Shown here one piece after another: positions 19,647 through 29,703 of a DNA stretch of 64,000 nucleotides. Within the stretch, counting starts at the first letter, position 1. Every line of letters begins with the position of its first letter. The notes under the pieces are model-generated. The model was not told the origin of the DNA. It was given only the letters and a program-made list of their open reading frames with translations, and made no database searches. The position numbers and the translations under genes were made by a program. This stretch comes from Prevotella sp. (GTDB taxonomy: Bacteria; Bacteroidota; Bacteroidia; Bacteroidales; Bacteroidaceae): assembly GCA_017619375.1 (NCBI GenBank), contig JAFZSL010000017.1, positions 1 to 64,000 of the forward strand. The letters run 5' to 3'.

Positions 19647-22600
19647 CTAGTCTTTTCTTTCTTCTATCCAGCGGCGGGCGTTGACGAAAGCCTCCAGCCA
19701 CGGGGTCACCTCGTCTTTGCGGCGCTCGGCGGGATACCATCCGCATTGCCATGGGTAGATGGCGCGCTCCAGGTGAGGCATCATGGCCAGATGGCGGCCG
19801 TCGGCGCTGCAGATGCCTGCCACGGCATGGTCGGAACCATTGGGGTTGCCGGGATAACTGTCGTAACTGTATTTCGCCACGATATGGTATTTCTCCTCTG
19901 CTTCGGGGAGGTAGAACTTGCCTTCTCCGTGGGCCACCCAGATGCCGAGACGGCTGCCGCTGAGCGAACCCAGCATCACGCTCTCGTTCTGCGGGATGGT
20001 GAGTCCTACGAAGTTGCTCTCGAACTTGTGTGAGTCGTTGTGCAACATGCGGGTGGGTTGGCTGTGGTCAGGGTTGATGAGGTTCAGTTCCACCATCAGT
20101 TGGCAACCGTTGCAGATGCCGAGCGAGAGGGTGTTGTCACGAGCGTAGAATCGGTCGAGGGCCTCCTTCGCCTTCGGGTTGTAGAGGAAGGCACCTGCCC
20201 ACCCCTTGGCGCTGCCCAGCACGTCGCTGTTGGAGAATCCACCGCAGAAGACAATCATCGAGATGTCCTCCAGCGTTTCGCGGCCGCTGATGAGGTCGGT
20301 CATCATCACATCCTTCACGTCGAAGCCGGCGAGGTAGAGCGACCATGCCATCTCGCGCTCGCCGTTGGTGCCTTTCTCACGGATGATGGCAGCCTTCACG
20401 CCAGAGGGCTTGCGGCGGTTGGCGCTGAGATAGTAATTCACCAATTTTCCTTTGAAGGAGGCGGGGAAGCGCATCTCCAAAGGCTGTTTCTTATAGTTGT
20501 CGTAGCGCATGCGGGCGCGTCCGTTGCGGCTCTGCTTGCGGTCGAGCAGGTAGGAAGTCTTGTACCAGATGTCGCGCAGACGGTCGATGTCGAACTGATG
20601 TTTGTAGTCGTCCTTGACGATGGTGAGGGTGCGGTCGCCGGGGGTGGGGTAGCCGATCTTGGCATATCCCACGCCGAGGTCGTCGAGCAGTTCGCGCATC
20701 TCGAACTTGTATTTGTCGCTCACTTGGACAATGACGCCGGGATTCTCGGCGAAGAGCGTCTTCACCAGGTCTTCCTTCATGTTATAAAGGTTGATGCGCA
20801 TGCCGCCGGTGGTGTTGGCGAAGCACATCTCGAGCAGCGTGGTGAGCATGCCGCCGGCACTGATGTCGTGGCCGGCCATCACCCATCCCTTGCGAATCAT
20901 TTGTTGCACGGCGTCGAAGCAGCCGGCGAAATATTCTGCGTGATGGACGGTGGGGACGTCGTCGCCCACCTTGCCCAAGGACTGTGCCAGGGCCGAACCG
21001 CCGAGGCGGAGGTTGTCGAAACTGAAGTCGATGTGATAGATGGAGGAGTTCTTGTCGTTGACCAGCACGGGCGACACCACCTTGCGGATGTCGCTCACCT
21101 CGCCGCCGCTGGTGACGATGACGGTGCCCGGGGAGATGATTTTCTCGCCGTTGGGATATTGCTGGCTCAGGGAGAGGGAGTCCTTGCCCGTGGGGACGTT
21201 GATGCGCAGTTGCCGGCAGAAATCGCTGAGGGCTTCCACGGCATTGTAGAGACGGGCGTCCTCACCCTCTTGGGAGCGGCACGGCCACATCCAGTTGGCG
21301 GAGAGGGATACACCTTGCAGACCGTCGGTCAGTGGCGCCCACACGATGTTGGTGAGCGACTCGGCGACAGACAGCACGCTACCCTTTTCCGGGGAGGCCA
21401 GTCCGGCTTGCGGGGCGTGTCCCAGAGCGGTGGCGATGCCTTTCTTGCCTTGATAGTCGAGGGCCACCACGCCGCAGTCGGAGAGCGGCAGTTGCAGTTG
21501 CCCCTGGCATTGCTGGCGTGCTATCTTGCCCGTCACGGAGCGGTCCACCTTGTTGGTGAGCCAGTCCTTGCAGGCGACGGCCTCGAGTTGCAAGACCCGT
21601 TCGATGTATTCGTCGATGCGGTCAGGGTCATAAGGCACGTCGGCGTAGTGGCGTTCCACGGTGCGGTCCACCATGACCGTCTTGGGGGAGTGGCCGAACA
21701 TCTGCGCCACGTCGAGGTCGAAGGGGCGTACGCCGTCGGCTTGCTTGAAGGAGAAGTGGGCGTCGCCCGTCGTCTCTCCCACCACGTACAGCGGTGCGCG
21801 CTCGCGCTCGGCGATGCGTGCCACGTGTTCGATATGCTTCTCGTCGATGAGCAGTCCCATGCGCTCCTGGCTTTCGTTGGCGATGATTTCCTTTGCCGAG
21901 AGAGTGGGGTCGCCGATGGGAAGGGCGGCCATGTCGATTTCGCCGCCACACTCCTCCACCAGTTCGGAGAGGCAGTTGAGGTGTCCTGCCGAACCATGGT
22001 CGTGGATGCTCACAACGGGGTTGACCTCTTCTTCGCAGAGTGCGCGCACGAGGTTGTAGGCACGTTTCTGCATCTCGGGGTTGGCGCGCTGCACGGCGTT
22101 CAGTTCGATGCCGTTGGAGTAGCGGCCGGTGTCCACGGAGGATACGGAGCCTCCGCCGAGTCCGATGCGGTAGTTGTCGCCACCCACCACGACAATCTTG
22201 TTGCCTTTCTGGGGAGTCTTCTTCAGACAGTCGCGACGGGTGCCGTAACCCACGCCGCCGGCAAGCATGATGACCTTGTCGTAGGCATATTTCTCTGCTC
22301 CTTCCTGATGCTCGAAGGTGAGGACGGAGCCGCAGATGAGGGGTTGGCCGAACTTGTTTCCGAAGTCGGAGGCGCCGTTGGAGGCTTTGATGAGGATTTG
22401 CTCCGGCGACTGGTAGAGCCATTCGCGCACGGGGAGGATGTCTTCCCAGTCGCGGGCTTCGTCACGGGTGCCTTCATCGGTGAGCAGGCGGGGGTATGCG
22501 GTCATGTAGACGGCGGTGCCGGCGATGGGCCATGACCCCACGCCGCCACCCATGCGGTCGCGGATTTCACCTCCGGTGCCGGTGGCGGCTCCGTTGAAAG

Positions 22601-23369
22601 GCTCCACGGTGGTGGGGAAGTTGTGGGTCTCGGCCTTGAGGGAGATGACGCTCTCCACCTCCTTCACCTCGAAGAAGTCGGAGGTGGATTGGTCGCGTGG
22701 AGCGAACTGTTCCACCACGGGGCCTTTGGAGAAGGCCACGTTGTCCTTGTAGGCAGAGAGTATCTTGTTGGGGTTCTCCTGGGTTGTCCTTTTGATCATG
22801 GCGAAGAGCGACGACTCTTTCTCCACACCGTCGATGATGAACGTGCCGCTGAAGATCTTGTGGCGGCAGTGCTCGGAGTTGATTTGGGCGAAGCCGAACA
22901 CCTCGGAATCGGTGAGGGGGCGTCCCAATTGGCTCTCGATGTGGTGGAGGTATTCCATCTCTTCTTGGGAGAGGGCGAGTCCTTCCTCCTCGTTGTATTT
23001 TTCCAAGTCGGCCACTTGCTTGATTGGTTCCGGCTGGTGGTTGATGGTGAAGACGCGCTGGTCGAGTCCCTTGTACATGCGTTGGAGCATGGGGTCGTGT
23101 GCCGCTTCTTCATTCTCCACGGGGAAATATTCCTCGATGCGTCGGATGCCGGCGATGTTCATGTTTTGGGTGATTTCCACTGCGTTGGTGCTCCAGGGGG
23201 TTACCATCTCACGGCGAGGGCCTACGAAAAAGCCGTCGAGGGCTTCGCCGGGGAGTGCTTCTGCGTCGCCGAACAGCCATTTCAGGCGTTCAAGCGTTTC
23301 TTGGTTCAACTGCTGGGTGGCCTCTACGGCGATGATGCTCTTTGACTGGGTCTTGAAAAAATGAATCAT
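19647..23369 (-). CDS. purL: Phosphoribosylformylglycinamidine synthase (large single-chain form)
   Basis: A 1240-aa enzyme of de novo purine synthesis: FGAR plus ATP plus glutamine gives FGAM. It is the one-chain form joining synthase and glutaminase parts. Visible are the synthase motifs AQINSEHCRHK and ETHNFPTTVEPFNGAATG, a second repeat with GHDISAGG, and a C-terminal class-I glutaminase with nucleophile Cys1086 in GICNGCQLM and VAHGEGKFYLP near the end. The start at 23369 (MIHFFKTQ) is chosen because the promoter lies at 23392-23422 and the upstream open frame would run through it. Length matches the Bacteroidota enzyme. Confidence 0.96.
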   Translation of the reverse strand: MIHFFKTQSKSIIAVEATQQLNQETLERLKWLFGDAEALPGEALDGFFVGPRREMVTPWSTNAVEITQNMNIAGIRRIEEYFPVENEEAAHDPMLQRMYKGLDQRVFTINHQPEPIKQVADLEKYNEEEGLALSQEEMEYLHHIESQLGRPLTDSEVFGFAQINSEHCRHKIFSGTFIIDGVEKESSLFAMIKRTTQENPNKILSAYKDNVAFSKGPVVEQFAPRDQSTSDFFEVKEVESVISLKAETHNFPTTVEPFNGAATGTGGEIRDRMGGGVGSWPIAGTAVYMTAYPRLLTDEGTRDEARDWEDILPVREWLYQSPEQILIKASNGASDFGNKFGQPLICGSVLTFEHQEGAEKYAYDKVIMLAGGVGYGTRRDCLKKTPQKGNKIVVVGGDNYRIGLGGGSVSSVDTGRYSNGIELNAVQRANPEMQKRAYNLVRALCEEEVNPVVSIHDHGSAGHLNCLSELVEECGGEIDMAALPIGDPTLSAKEIIANESQERMGLLIDEKHIEHVARIAERERAPLYVVGETTGDAHFSFKQADGVRPFDLDVAQMFGHSPKTVMVDRTVERHYADVPYDPDRIDEYIERVLQLEAVACKDWLTNKVDRSVTGKIARQQCQGQLQLPLSDCGVVALDYQGKKGIATALGHAPQAGLASPEKGSVLSVAESLTNIVWAPLTDGLQGVSLSANWMWPCRSQEGEDARLYNAVEALSDFCRQLRINVPTGKDSLSLSQQYPNGEKIISPGTVIVTSGGEVSDIRKVVSPVLVNDKNSSIYHIDFSFDNLRLGGSALAQSLGKVGDDVPTVHHAEYFAGCFDAVQQMIRKGWVMAGHDISAGGMLTTLLEMCFANTTGGMRINLYNMKEDLVKTLFAENPGVIVQVSDKYKFEMRELLDDLGVGYAKIGYPTPGDRTLTIVKDDYKHQFDIDRLRDIWYKTSYLLDRKQSRNGRARMRYDNYKKQPLEMRFPASFKGKLVNYYLSANRRKPSGVKAAIIREKGTNGEREMAWSLYLAGFDVKDVMMTDLISGRETLEDISMIVFCGGFSNSDVLGSAKGWAGAFLYNPKAKEALDRFYARDNTLSLGICNGCQLMVELNLINPDHSQPTRMLHNDSHKFESNFVGLTIPQNESVMLGSLSGSRLGIWVAHGEGKFYLPEAEEKYHIVAKYSYDSYPGNPNGSDHAVAGICSADGRHLAMMPHLERAIYPWQCGWYPAERRKDEVTPWLEAFVNARRWIEERKD

Positions 23370-23391
23370 GATGGATGTCGTAAATTTCTTG

Positions 23392-23422
23392 CAAAGGTAC
23401 GAATAAGCGAGCGGAAAGCAAA
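23392..23422 (-). promoter_or_regulatory. purL promoter within a palindromic promoter element
   Basis: On the minus strand TTTG (23422-23419) and TACCTTTG (23399-23392) are 19 bases apart. The flanks up to about 23455 (GCGAGCGGAAAGCAAAA, then AACGAAGTTTTTGCT) match those at 27279-27490 and 53536-53620, marking a recurrent promoter-bearing element. Confidence 0.75.
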
Positions 23423-23461
23423 ACAAACAACGAAGTTTTTGCTATTGCTTTCCTGACAGAG

Positions 23462-23520
23462 AGGACCAATAGGAGGTTTTAGGAGGAAATAGGAGGCTTT
23501 AGGAGGTAATGCGAGGTGAT
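23462..23520. repeat. TTAGGAGG-word spacer tract
   Basis: Four to five degenerate AGGAGGTTTTAGGAGG-type words lie between cvfB and purL. It is the same word family as 18408-18492, 27500-27605, 43731-43827 and 49186-49270. Confidence 0.55.
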
Positions 23521-23526
23521 GGGCTC

Positions 23527-24363
23527 TCACACCAAGTGGAGCCCGTCATCCTCGATGGTGATGATGTGTCGGCGGTAGAGGTCGCCTACTGCTCGCTTGA
23601 ATGTTTTCTTGCTGACGCCGAAGACCTCCTTGATGGTTTCTGGCGAAGTCTTGTCGCCATAGGGGCAGTTGCCACCGTGTGCGATGAGGTAGTCGGTGAG
23701 TTCATCTGCGAAGTCGATGGTCTGTTGGCGGCCGGAGGGTTGGAGCATGACATCGATCTTGCCGTCGGGCCTCACTTGGTCGATATAGCCGCGAAGGCGT
23801 TCGCCGATATGGATGGGGCGGAACACCTGGTTGTTGTAGACCAGTCCTTGGTAGGTGTTGTCGATGATTACCTTGTAGCCCATGTCGGTCTTCTGCCATA
23901 TCAGCAGGTCGACAGTCTCGTTATGGTAGTAGTCGGCGGTTTCATCGCTCAAGTAATGCTCCACTTTCGCAGAGGCCATGATGCGGTAACTTTCCTCGTC
24001 GATGTGCACATGTACGATGTGGTGGCTTCCTTTCACCATCTTCCGCTTTTGCTCACGGAACGGGCAGAAGAGGTCTTTCATCAGTCCCCAGCGCAGGAAC
24101 GCCCCGTATTGGTTGACCCACGCCACTTCCATATAGCCGAACTCCCCCACCTTGGCGATGGGGCGCTCTGTGGTGGCGGTGAGCCGCTCGTCTTGGTCAA
24201 GGTAGATGAACACTTCGAGGGTGTCGCCGACTCGGGTGCCTTTCGGCACATAGCGTGTTGGCAGCAGGATTTCTCCTTCCTCTCCGCCGTCGAGATAGAG
24301 GCCGAAGTCCACTTCTTTTGTCACGGTCAATTGGTTGTAGTCGCCTAAACGGATGTTGCTCAT
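23527..24363 (-). CDS. CvfB-like S1 RNA-binding protein
   Basis: A 278-aa cytoplasmic protein resembling the CvfB/YitL family. Several S1-type OB folds lie in series ([20 protein letters not shown] at the N-terminus; [39 protein letters not shown]). A C-terminal winged-helix segment follows ([20 protein letters not shown]). Family members bind RNA and affect virulence and transcript levels in Firmicutes; the role in Bacteroidota is not established. Its ATG overlaps the stop of the LolD-type gene by four bases, showing translational coupling. Confidence 0.85.
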   Translation of the reverse strand: MSNIRLGDYNQLTVTKEVDFGLYLDGGEEGEILLPTRYVPKGTRVGDTLEVFIYLDQDERLTATTERPIAKVGEFGYMEVAWVNQYGAFLRWGLMKDLFCPFREQKRKMVKGSHHIVHVHIDEESYRIMASAKVEHYLSDETADYYHNETVDLLIWQKTDMGYKVIIDNTYQGLVYNNQVFRPIHIGERLRGYIDQVRPDGKIDVMLQPSGRQQTIDFADELTDYLIAHGGNCPYGDKTSPETIKEVFGVSKKTFKRAVGDLYRRHIITIEDDGLHLV

Positions 24364-25082
24364 GATTCTTGTATGGTTGGGGTGGTTTCTGGGCTGGTGG
24401 ATGCAAGGACGTTTTCCTCATCATGGAGGTTGTCCACGATGCGTCCGTCTTTGAGGCAGATGGTGCGGTCGGTTAGTTCGGCGAGGCTTTCATCGTGAGT
24501 GACGATGATGAAGGTCATGCCGTATTTGTCGCGAAGGTCGAAGAAGAGTTGGTGCAGTTCGGCCTTGTTCTTCGAGTCGAGGCTTCCGGAGGGTTCGTCG
24601 GCGAGCACGACGGATGGCTCGTTGACGAGTGCCCTGGCCACCGCCACCCTTTGCTTCTCACCACCGGAGAGTTGGTTGGGCTTGTGATGGGCGCGGTCGG
24701 AAAGTCCCATGAACTCCAACAGTTCCTGTGCCCGGGCTTTCGCTGCAGAGGCGTTTTTCCCGGCGATATAGGCGGGAATCATGATGTTCTCTATCGCAGT
24801 GAATTCCGGCAGCAGTTGGTGGAACTGGAAGACGAAGCCCACATGCTTGTTGCGGAAGTCTGACAGCCGGTTGGACGACAGTTGGGCCACCTCTGTGCCG
24901 TCGATGACGACGGTTCCGGTGTCGGGGCGGTCGAGCGTGCCGATGATTTGGAGCAGCGTGGTCTTGCCGGCGCCACTGGGTCCGACGATGCTGACAATCT
25001 CTCCCTTGGCGATTTCCATGTTGATGCCCTTGAGCACCTGGAGGTCGCCGAAACTCTTGGTGATGTTCTCTATCTTGATCAT
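24360..25082 (-). CDS. lolD: LolD-type ABC transporter ATP-binding protein
   Basis: A 240-aa ATPase of the LolD/MacB (o228) family. Visible are Walker [10 protein letters not shown] (about 34-42), the signature [15 protein letters not shown], Walker [13 protein letters not shown] with its catalytic Glu, and the switch His in IVTHDES. LolD powers release of outer-membrane lipoproteins from the inner membrane with LolC/E permeases. No permease gene is nearby, so assignment to lipoprotein export rather than a MacB-like system rests on similarity alone. It sits 23 bases after the antiporter gene and is coupled to cvfB. Confidence 0.85.
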   Translation of the reverse strand: MIKIENITKSFGDLQVLKGINMEIAKGEIVSIVGPSGAGKTTLLQIIGTLDRPDTGTVVIDGTEVAQLSSNRLSDFRNKHVGFVFQFHQLLPEFTAIENIMIPAYIAGKNASAAKARAQELLEFMGLSDRAHHKPNQLSGGEKQRVAVARALVNEPSVVLADEPSGSLDSKNKAELHQLFFDLRDKYGMTFIIVTHDESLAELTDRTICLKDGRIVDNLHDEENVLASTSPETTPTIQES

Positions 25083-25105
25083 TGTTTTCGTATTTTCTAC
25101 TTTTC

Positions 25106-27262
25106 CTATTTCTTGCGGCCGCCCCTCAAACTGATAATCAGTGCTCGCTTTTTCTTCTCAAGCCAGTTCAGGAAACTTTGATAGGCGCTCTCTTCTTCCT
25201 GGTGCTGTGGCTCGGCGAAGGTCATGGAGTCCATACGGTCGCCGTGCTGGTCGGGGAAGATGATCATGAGGCTCTTGCCGGCGTAGAACTGCTCGATTTC
25301 CTTGGGTAGTTTCTCAAAGGCGGTCTTGTAACTGATGTTGCCCTTGCGGGAGATGATGAAGACCATCAGGTGGTCGTCATTCATGCGTTGGGCGATGTGG
25401 GGTATCTCGTTCCAGTGCTCCATATCCTCGAATTCCGCCCTGACGCTGGGATGTCGCGCTTGCAAATAGTCCTTGATGAGCATTTGGCAGTCGTGGCGGG
25501 CGTAGAACAGGATGCGGCAGTCGAGGTTGCCGGCCAGACGTGCGAGGCGTTCCAACCACCGGAGGAAGCCGGCCTCGAATTCCGCCCGCGAGGGTATGGC
25601 CACCTTGATGCATCGCAGGGTGTTGAGGGGCTGCTTGAGCCTGACGAACATGATTTGGCGGTTGAGGCCGTTGTAGAGGCTTTGGGCGAATTCTCCCCAG
25701 AATTTCGGTGAGATTTCCTTGTGGATGTGCAGGCCCATGATAATTTCGGAAGCTTCAAACTCCTTAAAGGCGTGCTTGATGCCGTTGGCGATGTTCGCGG
25801 CGATGCGCACCTGTGTCTGCAAGCGCACGTCTGAGGCGCTGGCGGTTTTCACCAGGCTGTCGAGGAGTTGCCGCCCCTTCTCCTGGTTTTCCTGTCGATT
25901 GGTGTCGTCATACACGATGTTCAGCGCCACCATGCCTCGGTTCAATTTCGGGTTGCGCACCATCATGGCGACGTTGAGCAGGCCCTCTGCCAATTCGGGG
26001 TATTTCACCGACAGGAAGATTTTCTCGTCGTCGTGGCTTTCGTCGATGGAGGTGCGTGTCTTGTCCTTGAGCACGATGCGCTTGGCGGAGCGTTCGGTGA
26101 TGATGCTGCTGATGATGCAGGTGAAGAGTATCATGATCACCACGCCGTTGAGCATGTTGTCGTCCACCAGGTAGTGGCTGGGGGATGTCTCAAGGCGCAT
26201 GCCCACCATCACCATGGCGATGGCGCCGGCGGCATGGGCGGAGGTGAGTCCGCACATCAGATGGCCGGAGCGGAGGGGCATTCGGAAGTGGATGCAGGCC
26301 ATGTAGGCGGCAAGGGCCTTGCCGAAGGTGCCCACGAAGACCATGAAGAGCACCACCCAGAGGATGTTGCCACCCATGAAGAGCACGCGGACGTTGATGA
26401 GCATGCCCACGCCGATGAGGAAATAGGGGATGAAGAGGGCGTTGCCGATGAACTCGATGCGGTTCATCAGGGGCGACAGGCGGGGGATGTAACGGTTGAG
26501 GATGAGGCCGGAAAGGAATGCGCCGAGAATGCCTTCGAGGTTGGCCGCCTCGGCCAATGCAGCACTGAAGAACATGATGGAAAGTACGAAGATGTACTGC
26601 ATCACGGCATCGGAGTAGCGATGGAGGAACCATCTGGTGGCGCGGGGGATGGCGACGATGAGGATGGCGCAGAAAATGGCGATTTTAAGGATGAACACCA
26701 ACCAGAACGCCACACCGCCACTACTGCCGAACGTCCCTGCCAAGGCGGCGATCATCGTCAGTGAGAGGAAGAGGGCTATCATCGTGGAACCTACGCTGAG
26801 GGCTGTGGCTGGATGCTGTTGCAGGCCATAGCGACACACGATGGGATAGGCCACAAGCGTGTTGGAAGCCATGATGCATCCCAGCAGCACGGAGGCTGCA
26901 TGCGTGTAACCCATCAGCAGGATGGAGATGACATAAGTGATGACGAAGGGGACGATGGCTGTGAGAAGGCCGAAGACGATGAAGTGGTTCTTCGACTTGC
27001 GCATGCTCTCCATGTCCATCTCCAAACCAGCAAGGAACATGATGTAGTACATGCCCACTTTGCCGAACAACTCAAAACTGCTGTCGCGCTTCAGAATGTC
27101 GAGACCGTATTTCCCTACAATAACCCCGGCAAGCACCATGCCCACGATATGGGGAATGCGGAGCTTGCCCATGATGATGGGAGCAAATAGGATGATGCTC
27201 AACACGACGAAGAATATCAACGTCGGGTTGCTGATGGGAAAATAATGGCTCAGGTCGGGCAT
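25106..27262 (-). CDS. CPA2-family cation:proton antiporter with cytoplasmic Usp-like domain
   Basis: A 718-aa inner-membrane protein. Residues 1 to about 400 form the Na+/H+ exchanger fold with about 12-13 helices, including [36 protein letters not shown] and [22 protein letters not shown]. These are typical of KefB/NapA-like CPA2 transporters. Residues about 430-700 are soluble and contain two stretches resembling universal-stress-protein folds. It probably exchanges Na+ or K+ for protons. It is the first gene of a minus-strand run with lolD and cvfB, and is preceded by three tandem copies of a promoter. Confidence 0.88.
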   Translation of the reverse strand: MPDLSHYFPISNPTLIFFVVLSIILFAPIIMGKLRIPHIVGMVLAGVIVGKYGLDILKRDSSFELFGKVGMYYIMFLAGLEMDMESMRKSKNHFIVFGLLTAIVPFVITYVISILLMGYTHAASVLLGCIMASNTLVAYPIVCRYGLQQHPATALSVGSTMIALFLSLTMIAALAGTFGSSGGVAFWLVFILKIAIFCAILIVAIPRATRWFLHRYSDAVMQYIFVLSIMFFSAALAEAANLEGILGAFLSGLILNRYIPRLSPLMNRIEFIGNALFIPYFLIGVGMLINVRVLFMGGNILWVVLFMVFVGTFGKALAAYMACIHFRMPLRSGHLMCGLTSAHAAGAIAMVMVGMRLETSPSHYLVDDNMLNGVVIMILFTCIISSIITERSAKRIVLKDKTRTSIDESHDDEKIFLSVKYPELAEGLLNVAMMVRNPKLNRGMVALNIVYDDTNRQENQEKGRQLLDSLVKTASASDVRLQTQVRIAANIANGIKHAFKEFEASEIIMGLHIHKEISPKFWGEFAQSLYNGLNRQIMFVRLKQPLNTLRCIKVAIPSRAEFEAGFLRWLERLARLAGNLDCRILFYARHDCQMLIKDYLQARHPSVRAEFEDMEHWNEIPHIAQRMNDDHLMVFIISRKGNISYKTAFEKLPKEIEQFYAGKSLMIIFPDQHGDRMDSMTFAEPQHQEEESAYQSFLNWLEKKKRALIISLRGGRKK

Positions 27263-27278
27263 GTCTCGCTTTTATGGT

Positions 27279-27490
27279 GCAAAGGTAGTGAAAACCGAGT
27301 GAAAAGCAAAATATGCTGGCATGTTTTCTTTTCAGAGGTGCATCCTACCTTAGCTTGGGCAAAGGTAGTGAAAACCGAGAGAAAAGCAAAATATGCTGGC
27401 ATGTTTTCTTTTCAGAGGTGCATCCTACCTTAGCTTGAGCAAAGGTAGTGAAAACCGAGTGCAATGCAAAGCAAAAGACGAAGTTTTTGC
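27279..27490. repeat. 80-bp tandem repeat, each unit carrying a promoter
   Basis: Two near-identical 80-bp units (27279-27358 and 27359-27438, differing at about two positions) are followed by a third that diverges after about 35 bases. Each unit has minus-strand TTTG and TACCTTTG boxes 19 bases apart (-7 boxes at 27280-27287, 27360-27367 and 27440-27447). Units 1 and 2 are imperfect palindromes with tip ATGCTGGCAT; unit 3 instead has the AACGAAGTTTTT centre found at 23430 and 53577. Confidence 0.85.
27280..27310 (-). promoter_or_regulatory. Proximal promoter of the antiporter operon
   Basis: TTTG (27310-27307) and TACCTTTG (27287-27280) are separated by 19 bases and lie 18 bases upstream of the antiporter ATG, giving a very short leader. 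Two further copies lie 80 and 160 bases upstream. Confidence 0.75.
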
Positions 27491-27783
27491 TTTCATGGAT
27501 AGGTGGTCATAGGAGATTTTAGGTGGTCATAGGAGATTTTAGGAGGTCATAGGAGATTTTTTTGGAGGTCATAGGAGATTTAAGGCCGCTTTAAGAGTTT
27601 TTAGGCCTAGGCCTTTTTCTATTGCGGTCCATTTTTCCATCTTCATTTTTTCATTTTCCATTCTTTTTGTTTCTTGTTTTCAAATTTCCCGTGTTTTTTG
27701 ATGACATATCGGAAATTTTGCTTACATTTGCATCAAGAAAACCGCTTGAAACGTGGTAATGAATTAAAAAAAACTACAAGTCT
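27491..27783. other. Gene-free spacer with TCATAGGAGATTTTAGG repeats
   Basis: Bases 27500-27605 hold about four copies of a 20-base word (GGTCATAGGAGATTTTAGGT type), then TTAAGGCCGCTTTAA- and AGGCCTAGGCCT-type palindromic words. The rest up to 27690 is T-rich and unremarkable. I see no open frame of note. Confidence 0.6.
27697..27730 (+). promoter_or_regulatory. Promoter of the PH-domain/M48/NfeD/SPFH operon
   Basis: TTTG at 27697-27700 and TACATTTG at 27723-27730, 22 bases apart. The gene starts 53 bases after the -7 box. Confidence 0.6.
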
Positions 27784-28266
27784 ATGCAGAAAAACAATAT
27801 GATGGAAGGTGAAGTGGTGATTCGTGAAGCACAGTTTCACTGGATCATGTTTTGGCTGCCGGTGTTGCTAGCCATCCTGGCAGTGGTGTTCCCGTTCATC
27901 CCCATAGGAGAAGGAACGCTCAAAATACGGTTGCTTTTCACCGGCATCCTGCTTGTACTGGCCTTCCTTTGGTATATCGTCATCAACAATGGTAAGAAAT
28001 TCATACTCACCAACAAGCGCATCATCCTCAAGACGGGCATCGTGCAGCGCAATTCCAAGGAACTCATGCTAAGGAAATGCGAGAGCATCAATGTCCGTCA
28101 GAGCATCATGGGACGCATCCTGGGTTATGGCGATGTCATCGTCCTGGCTGGTGAGGAAAAGGATGTGTTCAAATACATCAAAAGCCCCATGGAGTTCAGC
28201 ACCAGGATCAACGAGCAAATCGACCAAATCAGCATGGCGGCAGGCAACAATCCTGCTGTGGTGTAG
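27784..28266 (+). CDS. Bacterial PH-domain membrane protein (YdbS/bPH2-like)
   Basis: A 160-aa protein with two adjacent transmembrane helices (about 19-40 and 47-67), then a soluble bacterial PH-like domain (KFILTNKRIILKTGIVQRNS, with MLRKCESINVRQSIMGRILG). This YdbS/bPH2 arrangement is common; the molecular role is poorly known. It opens a run with an M48 peptidase, NfeD and SPFH proteins, which suggests a part in membrane upkeep. Starts at Met6 or Met7 are possible. Confidence 0.8.
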   Translation: MQKNNMMEGEVVIREAQFHWIMFWLPVLLAILAVVFPFIPIGEGTLKIRLLFTGILLVLAFLWYIVINNGKKFILTNKRIILKTGIVQRNSKELMLRKCESINVRQSIMGRILGYGDVIVLAGEEKDVFKYIKSPMEFSTRINEQIDQISMAAGNNPAVV

Positions 28267-28331
28267 TTTATTATAGGCTTTAAAGCCCTTGAGAACCTTG
28301 ATATCAACAATAATCTTTAAAACTGACGAAT

Positions 28332-29153
28332 ATGAAAACAACGAAAAGCATCATGCTGTTCCTCGTGGCCACCATCCTTGCGGCCTGCATGGGGACCACG
28401 CGCACCGTGCCCGTCACGGGAAGAAAACAGAAAGTGTCTACCGACAATGCCACCATTTTGTCGCAAAGCCTGACCGAATACAGAAAATACGTCTCCTCGG
28501 CCAAGTTGTCCACCAATGCCAACAACACCAACATGGTGAAACGTGTGGGGCAAAGGCTCGCCAACGCCGTCATCACCTATCTTAAAAACAACGGCTATGC
28601 CAACGAGGTGCCCAACTACAACTGGGAGTTCAACCTTGTGGCAGAGAACCAGGTCAATGCGTTCTGCATGCCGGGAGGAAAGATTGTTGTCTATGAAGGA
28701 CTGCTCCCCGTCACTCAGACGGAAACATCCCTGGCCATCGTCCTTGGCCATGAGATAGCACATGCCGTGGCATACCACTCCTCCGAACAGATGGCCAAGG
28801 CAGAAAACATCAACATGATAGGCCAAGGCATCAGCATCCTCGGGTCGGTTGTCACCGGTACCAACACGCAGGCAGCCGTTTCCACCCTCTCCCAACTCTA
28901 TGGTCTGGGTTCGCAGGTTGCCACGCTGAAATATTCCAGGGACAATGAGACGGAGGCCGACCGCATCGGGCTCATCTTCGCCGCCATGGCCGGCTACAAC
29001 CCCAACGAGGCCCTTACTTTCTGGCAGAGGATGGCAGCCAAATCAGGAGGAAGTGGTCCGGAATGGATGAGCACCCACCCCTCCGATGCCACACGCATCG
29101 CCAACATCCAGAAATTCCTGCCTGAGGCGCTCAAATATTACAAACCACAATAA
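28332..29153 (+). CDS. M48-family zinc metalloprotease, lipoprotein (LoiP/YcaL-like)
   Basis: A 273-aa lipoprotein with lipobox ILAAC (Cys19). The M48 zinc motif HEIAH lies in VLGHEIAHAVAYHSSEQMAK, with the third-ligand region in YSRDNETEADRIG. The C-terminal part (MSTHPSDATRIANIQKFLP) is typical of periplasmic M48B/C proteases such as LoiP. It probably degrades misfolded envelope proteins from the inner face of the outer membrane or the periplasm. It lies 65 bases after the PH-domain gene on the same strand. Confidence 0.9.
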   Translation: MKTTKSIMLFLVATILAACMGTTRTVPVTGRKQKVSTDNATILSQSLTEYRKYVSSAKLSTNANNTNMVKRVGQRLANAVITYLKNNGYANEVPNYNWEFNLVAENQVNAFCMPGGKIVVYEGLLPVTQTETSLAIVLGHEIAHAVAYHSSEQMAKAENINMIGQGISILGSVVTGTNTQAAVSTLSQLYGLGSQVATLKYSRDNETEADRIGLIFAAMAGYNPNEALTFWQRMAAKSGGSGPEWMSTHPSDATRIANIQKFLPEALKYYKPQ

Positions 29154-29197
29154 AAGGCCATGGGCCTATATGACATCAAACCTTAAAAGACGCAACA

Positions 29198-29647
29198 ATG
29201 ATTGAATATCTTTCCAACAACGTTTGGTTGATATGGATTATCATATCCGTTCTCTGCCTTATCGTGGAATTGGGCTTTGGAGACCTCTTCCTCCTTTGTT
29301 TCGCCATAGGAGCACTCGCTGCCTCGCTCTCGGCAGCAATAGGAATGGGCATCATCCCCCAACTCATCGCTTTGGCGCTTTGTTCCTTGCTCAGCATCTA
29401 CTTCGTCAGGCCGGTGGCTCTCAGATACCTGCACCGGAATGAGGACGACAGGGTGAGCAACGCCGACGCCATCCTTGGTAAAGAGGGGAAAGTGACCCAG
29501 GCCATCGAAGAGGGTGGCTTCGGGCGTGTCTTGGCTGGCGGTGACGATTGGAAAGCAGTCTCCGCCGACGGGAAACGCATAGAGAAAAATGCCAAGGTCA
29601 AGGTGGTGGCAAGGGACAGCATCGTCATCACAGTGGAAAAAATCTGA
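29198..29647 (+). CDS. NfeD-family membrane protein (short form)
   Basis: A 149-aa protein with N-terminal transmembrane helices (about 8-70) and a C-terminal OB-fold typical of NfeD (DAILGKEGKVTQAIEEGGFGR ending in VKVVARDSIVITVEKI). It lacks the ClpP-like protease domain of long NfeD. Short NfeD proteins are nearly always encoded next to an SPFH protein, as here, and are thought to work with it at the membrane. Confidence 0.88.
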   Translation: MIEYLSNNVWLIWIIISVLCLIVELGFGDLFLLCFAIGALAASLSAAIGMGIIPQLIALALCSLLSIYFVRPVALRYLHRNEDDRVSNADAILGKEGKVTQAIEEGGFGRVLAGGDDWKAVSADGKRIEKNAKVKVVARDSIVITVEKI

Positions 29648-29703
29648 CATCAACCATTATTTCAAATCTTGTTTTATTCATTCATCAAAATATTTATATC
29701 GCC

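Noticed and set aside
20040-22535. An 831-codon open frame on the plus strand opposite purL
   Set aside because: It mirrors the purL codon structure, has no family motif and overlaps a firmly identified gene throughout; long antisense frames are common at this base composition.
27279-27490. CRISPR-like repeat upstream of the antiporter
   Set aside because: The 80-bp units are directly tandem with no spacers and contain promoter boxes.
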